Shown here in pieces: positions 37,982-51,744 of a stretch of DNA of 64,000 nt. This DNA is from Lanius collurio (lineage: Eukaryota; Chordata; Aves; Passeriformes; Laniidae). Numbering within the stretch: the first letter of the stretch is position 1; every line of letters begins with the position of its first letter. The stretch covers positions 13,116,975-13,180,974 of the forward strand of contig JACBWW010000008.1 in NCBI GenBank assembly GCA_020086605.1, in the 5' to 3' direction. The notes under the pieces are model-generated. The model searched no databases, had not been told where the DNA came from, and saw nothing but the letters and a program-made list of their open reading frames with translations. The position numbers and the translations under genes were made by a program.

Positions 37982-39299
37982 TGTTGTGGTTTGACACCAC
38001 TAAGCGTCAAGCATCCAAAATATCAGTTATTTTATAAGGAAAACAAAATAATAAAGTATTGAGAAAAACTAGATAGCTGCAAGGCAAAACAGACTCAAAC
38101 TTTAATGGTTGCAGTACAAGGAGAAATTTTATTACTAACAGAATTAAAAGTTAAAAGATGTAATAAGAAATTAAAACAAACAACCCCCCTCCCCCTTCTT
38201 CTCAGCACTTTACTCTTTTTTAACTAGCACAAAAGATAACACAACATAGGATTCTAGTCAGTGTTACAGTTCTCGAAAAGTCTTTCTCTCATGCTTAAAA
38301 AAAAAGGGTTTCTTCTTCCTTTGCATGGTTCCTCAAACTGCCCCCAAAAACAGACCTGCCCGGAAAGAAACAATCTGCTGTGGTGTAATACATCTCTTCT
38401 ATTAAAAAAAATACCAGTTTTTTCACAACGCCACACATGGGCCATCACATGGGGTTATCAACCTTTTTAAGGATGGGTTATTTTGGCCTGAACACAAAGG
38501 CTTTTTCCTGCTACAAATCTTTAAAAGCCTCTCACTGCTTCTAAATATCCTGGCATAGGCACTCTTCACAATCTTCACGGGCCACACGTAAGTCTTCCAT
38601 CCCCCCATTTACTTTAAATGGATTTAAGAGACAAACAGTTTGAGATATTACAGATTCTTACCACCGCATGCCAGAAGTATTTTTAAGCTCCGCGCGAGGA
38701 ACGCGGCACCGCCCCTTTTCTCCGCCGTCATTTCAGCTCCGTCTCACATGGCTCAGTCTCTCTCTGACTCCGAAACCTCTATGTTGAAGAATGTTCTTGT
38801 TCAGGCTTTATGGTGAACAAAACCTCACTTTTTGCGGTGTTGGCTGCATGGTGTTTACTTCAGTTCAGCCCGAAGTGTGCTGGCTGCAGAAAGGAGGCTC
38901 CTGCCGACTCCCACTGGCTCCATGTGGAGAAGACGGGGGACCTGCCAGTCCCAAGGAGCCGCTCTGGAAAGATTTTAGCTGTGTGGCAGTCCATGGCTGG
39001 GTTTAGCTGTGTGGCAGTCCATGGCTGGGTTTAGCTGCCCGGGCTCTGGGATGGCTCCTTCCCCAGCGACCCAGGGTCCGTGCTGCGGCATCAGGAAGAG
39101 GAGAAGGGGCCCGGGGCTTCGGCCCGGCCTGGCAGGGCTTTGGCCCGGCAGGGCCCGGAGGCTCTGAGGCCTCCCCGCCTCCCTCAGGCAGGCTGGAACA
39201 AGAGGAACTCCCGCCTTTCTGTGCGGCTTAAATGAGCAAATTGTGAGAAGCATTATTGGTCTAAAAATCTGTCTATCAACTCAGATTCAACCCACTACA
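37982..39299 (-). mobile_element. Long solo LTR with exact 5-bp target duplication
   Basis: The element is 1,318 bp. On the plus strand it starts TGTTGTGGTTTGACACC and ends CCCACTACA; on the minus strand it starts TGTAGTGGGTTGAATC, matching a common avian ERVL-type LTR start. Identical GTTAT flanks (37977-37981 and 39300-39304) prove insertion as a unit. The minus orientation is supported by an AATAAA at 38128-38133 on that strand and a TATA-like TTAAAAATA near 38679-38687 beside a GC-rich block (38690-39230). No internal viral sequence remains. The length is at the upper end for avian LTRs, partly from the internal 28-bp duplication. Confidence 0.87.
38974..39037. repeat. 28-bp tandem duplication inside the LTR
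   Basis: Two identical 28-bp units (38974-39001 and 39002-39029, starting TTTAGCTGTGTGGCAG) are followed by eight bases of a third. It lies in the GC-rich promoter-proximal part of the minus-strand LTR, where U3 enhancer repeats are common. Confidence 0.92.
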
Positions 39300-39304
39300 G
39301 TTAT

Positions 39305-41099
39305 TTATGACAATATTGCTGGGTGAATTGCTTGGAGTGAATGTCTATCTAATTGAGTCTTTTTTTTAGCACATTTTTTATAAAAATATTTAAAGAAGTA
39401 AGATTTTTTTCTAAACATATTCAGAGACAAGAGTAATCTTAAACAAGTGAGGTATAGCAGGCAGAGTCTTTAATGTGTGATCTGACTAATCATTGGCAGA
39501 CGTGGAAAAAAATCCTGAAAATTTTATTTCTGATTGTATTATTCACATTAATAATGACATTGAAAGCATTTCTTATATTTTATATTTAAGAGAGTGGAGC
39601 AAAAACTAATGTCATGATTGACGTAGAAAAGGAAAAATGCAGTGCTCCATGATGGGTACGTCACAGTAGAGCAAAAAAAGTGAGACAAAAAAAAAAGCTT
39701 CATAGGTCAGGACATGTGACTTAGGGACTCCCATGGTGTTCCCAGTCTGGGTGCACACTGAGTCTCGCCTGTGTTTCTGGTAGTATAGACTTACAGTGGG
39801 GCTTCTTGAAAGAATCTAATTTCCCTCTGTTTGGTTCTCTGTTCTTCAGATCTTCAATATTATGCTTCCAAGATTTTTAGCTGTTGTTGCTAGACACTAC
39901 TTCCACCTATACAATGGATACTCATTTAGTTGGAAGCACTTCTTATCTGGCCCGAACTGTTGTGTCACCAACGCTGCAAGCATTTTTAAAATATAGTTAC
40001 TTGCTGTCTTCTTTGAAAGGGTGGGTATGTTGGATTAAATCTACTTTTTGAATGTGACATGTTTATTCTGTCTTGCTTCAAAGGAATCAGCAAGAGTAAA
40101 ATCACGATGGATGCAGCCCAGGTAGAACTGGTATTCACTCTGAGAGTAATGATTCAATGATGCTTAACACGTTGACTGAAAGAGAATTTTGCTTAATTAT
40201 TAGTACAGGAAAATGTAAAAATCAACCTGGAAGACTGAGTACAGAATCTGGGAAATAGCATCTTATTGTTGCAAATTATAACCTGAATTTGTCACTTTTT
40301 ACCAACTCAGGTATAACCCTAGTCAGACCATCAGATACTTAATTTCTGAGCTATAGCAATATTCTTTCTCTCGCTTCCCAGAAATGTATTTAGATAAAAA
40401 TGAGGCAATAATTTTAATTCCAGTTTTAGAATTCACATACTGACACAGAAGAAAGCAAATATGCTTGGAAGAGGCAGCTCAGAAAAAAAAAAAGAGAATT
40501 TCTAAAAGCACCCAGTCCTTCTTCCGTGTTGTACTAAAGCTTGTTACAGAAACAATAATAAAGAATAGATTGATACAAAGACATATTTTATACACCACAT
40601 ATTCAGAGCACACCTAAGAAAAAGGACTGGATTTAGTCTTTTTTATTTTCTGAAAGATAGGCAGCCTTTGATTCACTAACATTACTTTGTTAACAGTCAT
40701 GATCTGATTTTTTTTCCCTCAAAATCCTATGGATTTCTTTTTCTGGCACTTCTGATGTTCTTACTTTCATTTTCTGGTTCTGTTCTTTGAAAAAAAGGCC
40801 TTTCCACTAGAGTGTCTACCATAAAAAATTTACAGACTGGCAAAAAATTAAAGAGGTAGTTTTGAAGATGCACAGAAAGCACAGTGGAAAACAAACTGTG
40901 ACAAGCTAGGTAGGTTGTGACAAACACACTACCCAGGGAAAAAACTATGTTGCAATGAAACCCCTTTTCTTTACTTTTATTCATTCCTACACTTCACATT
41001 CTTGATTGTGAGTGAAGCAGCAAGGCATCTGGCAATGCCTAGTTACACAGCTGATGTCACATGCAAAGATTTGACTTTGATAGCTCCTTAGGTTACTTT
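39305..41099. other. AT-rich unique non-coding DNA
   Basis: Nothing recognisable. Short frames only. Confidence 0.55.
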
Positions 41100-41740
41100 G
41101 AAGAATGACGGGAGAGATAGGGGCAGGAACACCTTTGCCAACAAGAGAGAAAGACTTTAACCTAGGTCATGGAATGGTGACCAAAACTTGAAGAGAGGTG
41201 CAGGGAGGCATGATAGATGGTAAGGAAGTGCCTGGGGACACAACATGAAGGAGGCTCTCCTATTTCCAATCAGTGAACAGTGTTACTGGAGGCCTATCTC
41301 AGACACCCGTGTATCAATTCACACAGCATGGGAATTACAGCAAGATAATTCCAGGTGCTGCTGCAGGGCATCAGTCTCATTGGGGTCACAGATATGGTTT
41401 GTTTGAATAGACTGGTGTAAAGAACGGACAGTGAATCCTTAGGTACTACAGGTCAGGAAGGCAGGCAGGAGGAGCTGCCTTCCAAACAAAGGCACAAAAG
41501 ACAAAACTACAAAGATCTAATTGGTGCTCTCTGGGTAAAGGAGCATCAGAGTCAACTAAAGTGACTTCGTGAGGGGCTTTGACTACAAACCACCTAATAA
41601 CTAGAAATAGGTAAGGCTTTCTTTAGAAAAATGGAAGAAGTCTTACAGGTGCAGGCCCTGATTCTAGTCAGAAACACAAGCACCCTGTTCCTCCATAAAA
41701 GCAGAAGCCGGGAAGGATTCTTTTGATAGACTTTTCTGAC
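41100..41740. other. Unassigned moderate-GC block
   Basis: This stretch is less AT-rich than its left flank and reads like decayed repeat or old coding DNA, for example CATCAGAGTCAACTAAAG and CAGGTGCAGGCCCTGATTC. All frames carry stops. A distant relation to a CR1 5' region or to a retroviral internal region is possible, but I could not establish either. Confidence 0.3.
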
Positions 41741-41829
41741 GAAAATTCAAGCACTAAGACGGCAATATAATATCTGAATCGAAATAAAAACAAAACAATA
41801 CAAAACAACGCTCCACCCCCCAAAAAAAC

Positions 41830-42720
41830 CAAAAAACAACCAACCCTAAAGTGTTCTTATTTAAAAAGGGGAGGGCGGGAGGGGAAGGACGAGGGAAAAT
41901 CAAGCAGAGAGAGAGAAGAGAGAGGGGGAAAGAAACAAAAGACGACCACAGCGTTCCCACAGAACGCCGGCTGTCAGCGTTGGTTTGCCAGACGGAGGGT
42001 GCGTGTTGCGAACCGCGGTGTGTTTGCGTAGCTCCCCTGGCAGGCTGGGCGCGATTTTTAGAGAGCAGCAGGCTGCACGTCCCTTCCGTCGGCGGGGAAC
42101 AGGGGCCTGGGGTTGCAGGCGCGCTCCCGGGGCAGCTGCGGTCCCTGAGCGTGGGGCGCGGTGGCTGCGGGCGGCGGCCACCGCAGGCCGGGTGCGGCGG
42201 GGCTGTGCTCCGGGCTCGCTGCCGCGGGCAGCTCGGGGAACACAGCGGCGGTGGCCACGGCTGGATGCAGGCGGCGGCCACTGCAGGGTGGGTGCGGGCA
42301 GCACCTGGAAACTGGGTGCGGGCGGCGGCTGTGGGCACGAGATCCTCACGGCGACAAGCTAGTTCCTGGAATTGGCACAGCAGGGCAAAGAAGGCACAGG
42401 CAGGGAGAGAGTACCACAGGAAAGAGGGCTCGAAGGCGGGAGCAGAAGGGGCCAAGCCGACCCTCCGAGCCGCCCAAAGCAAAAAGACGAGCCAGACGTC
42501 GTGGTGGCGCGGCCAGCTGCTCTTATGTGCCCCCACACTCCTCCCCCAGATGGGCTTCGCGGGGCATTGTTTTCGCGGGCATCCGGGTACTCGCCTTCAC
42601 CGGCAAGGGCGGGGGCGGGGAGAGGGCGGAGAGCTGCTCGCAGTCTATTCATGGAAGTTTTTAGTGTCCTGGCTGGCTGCCCGGGCAACACAGTTTTTTC
42701 ATGGGAGTTTTCTTCACCTC
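41830..42720. promoter_or_regulatory. GC-rich, CpG-island-like block
   Basis: An abrupt 0.9-kb block of high GC with abundant CpG (for example GTGCGTGTTGCGAACCGCGG) sits in AT-rich surroundings. Clustered GC boxes occur at 42607-42629, and a TATA-like CATAAGAG on the minus strand near 42520-42527, which together would suit a minus-strand promoter. A GCxGGCGGCGGCCACYGCAG-type unit occurs twice exactly 100 bp apart (42167 and 42267). Long open frames on both strands (295 codons plus, 41851-42738; 260 codons minus, 41754-42536) overlap each other, have low-complexity Gly/Arg/Ala/Pro content and reflect stop-poor GC-rich DNA. Alternatives are a host CpG-island promoter or first exon, or a GC-rich LTR without detectable ends. 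Confidence 0.5.
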
Positions 42721-42774
42721 ATTTGTGACATATGTTGAGGCATATGTATATGTAGGTCCCTCTCAACGAGTTAC

Positions 42775-43035
42775 TCAACTACTAAAGGATGTCAAGGCCA
42801 AAGCAATCCAGGAGATTCCTGGAGTACATTTAATAAAATTTCTTGATGGATAAGCTGACTAGAGAAGATGATCTACTGGCCCTGTTCCTCCCAGAAAGAA
42901 CTGGCTGAGAGTGCAAAGGTCATGGTAATCTTGGCTTCAGCCGTAATGAAATAGTGCAACCTGAGATACTGAGAGAATTGAGCAAGAGTAATAACAGAAT
43001 TACAAACGTGGAACTGAGGAGACCAGAAGCATCGT
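42775..43035 (+). mobile_element. CR1 LINE internal fragment
   Basis: CAATCCAGGAGATTCCTGGA, ATTTCTTGATGGA, CTACTGGCCCTGTTC, AAGAACTGGCTGAGAGTGC and ATCTTGGCTTCAGCC follow the order of the CR1 ORF2 linker between endonuclease and reverse transcriptase. Unlike most CR1 copies here it lacks the 3' end, so it is an internal remnant cut on both sides. It starts about 60 bp after the GC-rich block. Confidence 0.78.
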
Positions 43036-45252
43036 TACTGTCTTACTGTTTTAACTTGGTACTAAGCACCATTTCTCTGTGGAGTAATTAATTCTGTTTA
43101 GTTGTGCTTGTGTTTGTGTCATTTATTGGACAGACAAATAGAACTAAAGCTGTAGGTTCAGACACCTGTTCACATTTTTACAACTGAATATATCTGCTAA
43201 AAACAAAGCCTCTTTGAAACTTATCTGTTTATTACTTTTTGGGGTTTCTTCCCCAGCTAGTATTTTCTTGCTTTTTTGTAGATTTATTTAAAAAGAAATA
43301 ATTTCATTCCTATGTGTAAAGGGTATATGACTCCCAGGTATGAATTTTCTAGTTCCAAATCATATAAGCACCATATAATGTAATGTCACCAAGAAGAATG
43401 AATGAAGAAGTCAAAAGGTGAAATATGGAACTGGAGTGCTATAATTCTGAGGAAACCACGTAGTGCATTTCCCTCATTTATGAGACTGTCATACCTTCTA
43501 ACACGTGGAACCTAACTATATGAGATGATCAAGTGGTGCTGTGTTTCAGATAGACTCCTTAAGAGTTGCATATGCTTTGTTCTGAAACAATTTTTCTCCA
43601 CAAACTTTTTATATATAATGATGTCTTGAAAACCTCACTAAGGCTACATTTCTAGAAGAAAAATTTATATTCAGCTTCTTCCAGCTTCTGAATAAGCTCT
43701 CTGTTTGGCAGTAGAAGTTAAGAAGCAGAGTACTGTCCCTTTTGAGAACGTTTTCTGGGTCTGCTTGTAATTTTTTAAGCTCTACTAATAGAATTTGGAT
43801 TCCAGAGGTAAGTTATGTGGAGAAATTCTTCTATGTGACTCCTGATTGAGTTCAATATGAGATAAACTGATCATGCCCAGTCCATAGGTGGCTCTGTAGT
43901 TCCCTGGTACCAGAAGTGTAGAATCCTGACAATTATAATGAGAAGTATTGTAGGCCTCAAGGTTTAGATAGTGAATTTTAAGGGACATATTTTGAACATG
44001 AATCCTCAGTGTCAAATAAATAGGTAAATACCTTTAACCTCTCTAAGACTATAAGGTGAAGTGAATAGTGTACTCTTGTAACCTAAGAAACATAAGAGAT
44101 CTTATAAAAATGAGAAAGGAAAATGTAATTTTCATGTATCAGCTTCTGTATGTTACTCTCTTCTTTTCTGAGCCACTTAGAGGAATTAGTGTTTCCCTTT
44201 TTTTTGTTTTTTTTTGATCTGAAGTACATGGGATTGAAAAGGCTATAATGTGCTGAGATAAATTCTGTGGCAAAGAGAAATGAAGTACTGATATCAGTAA
44301 TCAAGATAAAATTCTGTGAAACTCTAAGGAACTGCAACAAATTGTCAACTTCAAGTGATTCTTCCACCCACATACTTATTATTGTCTATTATGGCACAGA
44401 GGGAAGAAGAAGGATGGGACTAAGTAAAAATTTCAGTAAGGTTATACCTGCAACCTTGTGATCTCTGAGCTGTTTCTCAAGTACTTATTTTGTGGTGCAC
44501 TGGCCTTTTTGGAGTAAATTGCTTATGCTTAAAAAAGAAAAAGAAAATATTAGGGCCTTTGACCAAAGGAAATGAAAATAAAATTAATGATTTTTGTCTG
44601 AATTATAGGTGCATGCTGTGTCATGCCTTGGAATCCTGATGGTCTGAGATGAGTTGTTGATCTTTTCTGGCACATATTCACATTTCCTTTAAATAGAAAG
44701 CAATATCTGAGGAGAAGGGAGTTTGTATCCCTGTTATCTGATGAAGAAGAAAAAAACATATGTGTTAGAGATGGTGAACTGTGCATTATGTTAGCTGGTT
44801 TGACTGAATCTTTTGTCAAAGAAAAGCCTAAGTTCAACTTTCTTCCTGCAGGCTAATAGAAAGAAGGTGAAACTGACCTATCAAGAACACTAAGTCCTTT
44901 ATCCAGAGACTCAGGTCAAATCCATCAAACAAGGTAGGTACAAACTGAATTAACTCAATTGAAGTGTTTTCTGAAGTACAGCCAGAAGAGATTGAAGACT
45001 GTTTGGTTTAAATACATTTAAAGGAATGTATCTGAAGAAACAGAGAAATGCAAGATGAAGTTGCAATAATCAACAACATTACAAGGCTAGCTATTGTTGT
45101 GAACCCGATAAAAGTGATTTGTGTAGCCAGTAGAAGTAACATTGTTATGTACTCAGCTGAGAAATACTTGTTAAATCAGCAAAAAGTGCATTAGGATAAA
45201 ATGGTGGTCCTACACAGCATACTGTATTCCTTCTGCTAACATGGATGGGAGT
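43036..45252. other. AT-rich unique non-coding DNA
   Basis: Nothing recognisable; short frames only. Confidence 0.55.
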
Positions 45253-45798
45253 TGCGTTGGGTTGACTTGACCCTGTCTGGATGCCAGATGCCTGCTCAAG
45301 CTGCTCTAGCACTACCCTCCTCACCTGGACAGGGTAAAGAAATTGTGATGAAAACCATGCAGGTTGAGATAGAGATCATTCACCATTACTGTAATGGGCA
45401 AAACAGACTCAACTTACTAACTTATTGCCAATCATTTGATTTGATCGCTCATCCTACTCTTTTAAGAGTAGGGTAATGAAAAATCTTAAACCCACCATTG
45501 CCTACTCAACCTCATTCCTGATTTTCTGTACCTCCTTCCTGCCAGTGGTGCAGAAGAGTGGAGCATTGGGCTTGTGATCACATGCTGTATTTGCAGCTCA
45601 CTTCTCCTTACAGGGAAGACTCTTTACACTCTTTCCCTACTCCAGTGTGGAGACCCTCCCACAGGAGACAGCCTTCACAAACTTCTCCTGTATGACTCCT
45701 TGACTTGGGCTGCAGTTCTCCACAAATTGCTCCAGTGTGAGTCCCTCCCACTGAATGCAGTCCTTCAGAAATGTACTGTACAAGTCTGGGTACCCCAT
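45253..45798 (+). mobile_element. ERVL-type LTR interrupted by the assembly gap
   Basis: The start TGCGTTGGGTTGACTTGACC and the following CTGGATGCCAGATGCC and GGGCAAAACAGACTCAACTT match a common avian LTR start in plus orientation. The match runs on to the gap at 45799. A perfect hairpin (CCTACTCT / AGAGTAGG, 45453-45472) lies inside. The 3' end is not visible, so whether it is solo or has internal sequence is unknown. Confidence 0.8.
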
Positions 45799-46191
45799 NN
45801 NNNNNNNNNNNNNNNNNNNNNNNNNNNNNNNNNNNNNNNNNNNNNNNNNNNNNNNNNNNNNNNNNNNNNNNNNNNNNNNNNNNNNNNNNNNNNNNNNNNN
45901 NNNNNNNNNNNNNNNNNNNNNNNNNNNNNNNNNNNNNNNNNNNNNNNNNNNNNNNNNNNNNNNNNNNNNNNNNNNNNNNNNNNNNNNNNNNNNNNNNNNN
46001 NNNNNNNNNNNNNNNNNNNNNNNNNNNNNNNNNNNNNNNNNNNNNNNNNNNNNNNNNNNNNNNNNNNNNNNNNNNNNNNNNNNNNNNNNNNNNNNNNNNN
46101 NNNNNNNNNNNNNNNNNNNNNNNNNNNNNNNNNNNNNNNNNNNNNNNNNNNNNNNNNNNNNNNNNNNNNNNNNNNNNNNNNNNNNNNNNNN
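45799..46191. other. Assembly gap (393 N)
   Basis: A run of 393 undetermined bases. Open frames spanning it are artefacts. The missing DNA probably includes the 3' part of the LTR and possibly more. Confidence 0.99.
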
Positions 46192-46439
46192 TACTCACAA
46201 GCTGGTATCTTGTATGTGACTGGTATCTTTAGACAATCTCAAATGTGGCATTACAAGACCCATAAAAGTCAATTTTTGGCTCCAAACACGAATTTTCTTT
46301 TGGTATTTCCAAGTGACATCTAGAATTATAAAAATATTTTGGTTTACTATGACTTTTGACACCAACATCTACTGCACTATTGTCTGGAACTTGAGATAGT
46401 ATATCTGAATTAGAGGATTGCCAGATAGATTGAAAATTG

Positions 46440-47390
46440 TCTGGACAATGGCTTGATATCTGATTGGCAGCCAGTAAGGGTCAAGGAGAGTATCCTGGAA
46501 TCAATACTGAGGCCAGCTCTTCACCATTGACCTGGATAATGAGATAAAATACATGCTTAGCTTATACCAGCTGGGAGTGGCCTAATACCTAATGATAGAG
46601 CTACAATCCTTAAGTTTGTATTATCAGAAATCTCATAAAATTCATAGAAAAGAAGTGCAGAGCTCTGCATCTGAGTTGGAATAAAGCTACATAGATCATA
46701 ATACCCCAAATTAGTTTCACAAATAATGCCAAGTAAGTTGAATTTAAACCCTGAGCATACTCACAGTCAAACTGAGTCACATGTTGAACACTGAGCTACC
46801 TTAGGAAGCATGTGGCCAATGAACTGGGAGAAATTGCTATTCCTTTGCAGTTGGTGAGATTGGACCATCTGGAATACTCTGTCTGTTTCTGGATGCCCTG
46901 TTCCAAACAAATGCAGGGAAATGGGGGAAGATCCAGCAGGGTGCAGCAAAGATGGACAGGGTACTAGAACAACATTTCTCTATGGATGGAAATGGAGGGA
47001 CTAGGGGTTGTTCAGCTTGAATAGGAAGCTAAGGGGCAGCTTTCAACCACATGAAGGGGAGTATAAAGGATGAAGCCAAATTCTTCTTCATAGCAGCAGT
47101 TTGTGTAACAAGGAGTAATGTTGCAGCATGGGAGATTCAGGTTATGCAGTATGAAGAATTTTTTCACCCTAATGAACCACTAGAATGGCTTGCCCAGGGG
47201 AGTTTTTGGTATCTCTGTCCTGATAGATTTCTAAAACTTGACTGCAGGCATTCACAGCTATCCTGCTGTAAAGCTGGGAATAGTCCTACTATAAACCAGA
47301 GACTACCCTAGATATCTTCTAGAGGTCCTGCACAGACAATATTGCCATGATTCTGTTATTGGTCTAAGCAATTCCACTGATAATATTTAA
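46440..47390 (+). mobile_element. Old CR1 LINE 3' part
   Basis: Recognisable in order: TTGACCTGGATAATGAGAT, AGAAGTGCAGAGCTCTGCAT, CAAATGCAGGGAAATGGGGG and AGGATGAAGCCAAATTCTTC, then the 3' UTR to about 47390. This is the 3' third of CR1 ORF2 plus UTR. Stops and frame changes are frequent and divergence looks greater than for the 17.9-kb copy. Confidence 0.78.
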
Positions 47391-50156
<2,766 letters not shown>

Positions 50157-50300
50157 GTATCATGGAATCCTAGGATGATTTGGGTTAGAAAGAATTTTAA
50201 ATATCACTTAGTTCCAATCCCCCTGCCATGGACAGAGACACCTTCCACTAGACCAGATTGCTTAAAGCTCCACCCATCCTGGTCTCCAACACTGCTGGGG
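50157..50300 (-). mobile_element. CR1 LINE 3' fragment
   Basis: TATCATGGAATCCTAGGATG, then TTTGGGTTAGAAAG, CCCCCTGCCATGGACAGAG and CACCTTCCACTAGACCAG are the reverse complement of a CR1 3' end including the tail repeat. About 140 bp remain. Confidence 0.88.
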
Positions 50301-50500
50301 ATAGGTTTGAACTATTTAATAGTATATATACCCAAGACAATTGTAGAAAATTACAGCATAAACATCAATATCTTTTCATCACATTTCAAATTTATGTAAG
50401 GATTTAAAAAATAATTTAGTTGAAATTATTTTGTATAACCTATCATAGCAAACGTGACAAAAGCATTTTTACCTAAAGTGCAAGTGCAGTTCTGAGGTAC

Positions 50501-51064
50501 TGTCCTGGGCTCAACTGGGATAGAGTTAACTTTTTTCTCAGCTGCTGGTATCACAATGTGTTCTGAATTCAATATGAGAATAATGTTGGTAACACATCAA
50601 TGATTCAGTTGTTGTTAAATAGTGCTTTCCAAAGTTAAGGACTTCTTGGTGTCTCATTCTCTCCTACTGAGCAGGTGCATGAGAAGCTGGGAAGCACCAT
50701 AATCAGAACAACTGACATGAACTGGCCAAGAGGTTATTCTATACCACAGAACATCCTGTTCTGTATATAAATTGGGGACTGTTTGCTGGAAGGGACCAGT
50801 TGATGCTTGGGGGAAGCATTGGTGAACAGATGGTGAGCAACTGCATTGTGCATCACTTGTTTGTCTTATTCCACTATCTCTCTACTACTACTGCTACTAC
50901 TACTATTAATATTATTATTGTTTCAGTTATTAAACTATTCTTATCTCAACCTTCAGGTTACTTTTTCCAGTTTTCCTCTCCATCCCTTCATGGAGCGGAA
51001 AAGGGGGAAGGAGTGAGGTGGTGCCATGTGGTATATAATTGTCAGCTGGAGTTAAACCACTAAA
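50501..51064 (+). mobile_element. ERVL-type solo LTR with TATA box and polyadenylation signal
   Basis: The 564-bp element starts TGTCCTGGGCTCAACTGGG and ends GTTAAACCACTAAA, both matching the ends of a very common avian ERVL LTR. A TATA box (TATATAA, 50764-50770) and an ATTAAA signal (50929-50934) are correctly spaced. A CTA-rich triplet tract (50882-50916) lies between them. Flanks GGTAC (50496-50500) and GGTGC (51065-51069) differ at one base, fitting a decayed 5-bp target duplication. No internal sequence, hence a solo LTR. Confidence 0.88.
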
Positions 51065-51302
51065 GGTGCAAATTAGAGATCTCTGACATTACTAGTTGGT
51101 CTGCTCATTCATTCTCTCTGACTTAGTTACAGGATTTCTTTGTTTATCCTTACACTATGTTTTATATAAGCTAATAAAACTTTGTTCCTTTTCCTTCTTG
51201 CATAACCAGAGGAGTCCCGTAATTTTTTGGTTGGGACTAGTTGTTTAACTTTTGGCTAAGGCCTCCCTTTACTGTGCAAGTCATGAGTCATATTTGCATA
51301 TT

Positions 51303-51744
51303 TGTGCAACTCCATTACACAGAAGTGACAGAAATACAAAAAAACCCCCAACACCAAAAGTAATTCTGTTTGTGAAATGGTATGGTATGGGGAATTATAG
51401 GAGAGAATTGGGTAGTGAGCTGTAAAAGCTGCCTGCAGAGGCACATGGCAGCACAAAGGAGCACATGGTGGCACACAGAGACTTGTCTCTGCCAGACCCT
51501 GGGGGAGGAGGTGTCACAGGGCAGACTCCATGGAGAGGAGCCTGCTGGGAGCTGACAGACCAGTGAACAGCGATGGTCACCCCATGGAAGGACATTGAGA
51601 AAGTGTTGCTGATGTGGCAACACGGGATAGGTCATGCCACCTGAGGAAATCTGTGCCTTAGAAAAGTGTATAAAACCACCTCATTCCTTTGAATAAATGA
51701 TTCAGATTCCCTGCTGCTCTGGGTCCATCATTCAGTCACTGACA
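51303..51744 (+). mobile_element. Second LTR, plus orientation, with TATA and AATAAA
   Basis: TATAAAA at 51669-51675 is followed only 17 bp later by AATAAA at 51692-51697, and the element ends CAGTCACTGACA at 51744. The promoter, polyadenylation signal and CA end in this order mark a plus-strand LTR with a very short R region. The proposed start TGTGCAAC at 51303 gives flanks ATATT and ATATG (four of five match), so the left edge is tentative. The GC-rich U3 (51430-51600) contains repeats of GGCACA/GCACATGG. Confidence 0.62.

Noticed and set aside
41754..42738. Overlapping 295-codon (+) and 260-codon (-) open frames as proteins
   Set aside because: GC-rich DNA has few stops in every frame; both products are low-complexity, overlap antisense and match no family I recognise.
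45574..46323. Open frames of 150-249 codons across the N run
   Set aside because: They are open only because undetermined bases cannot encode stops.
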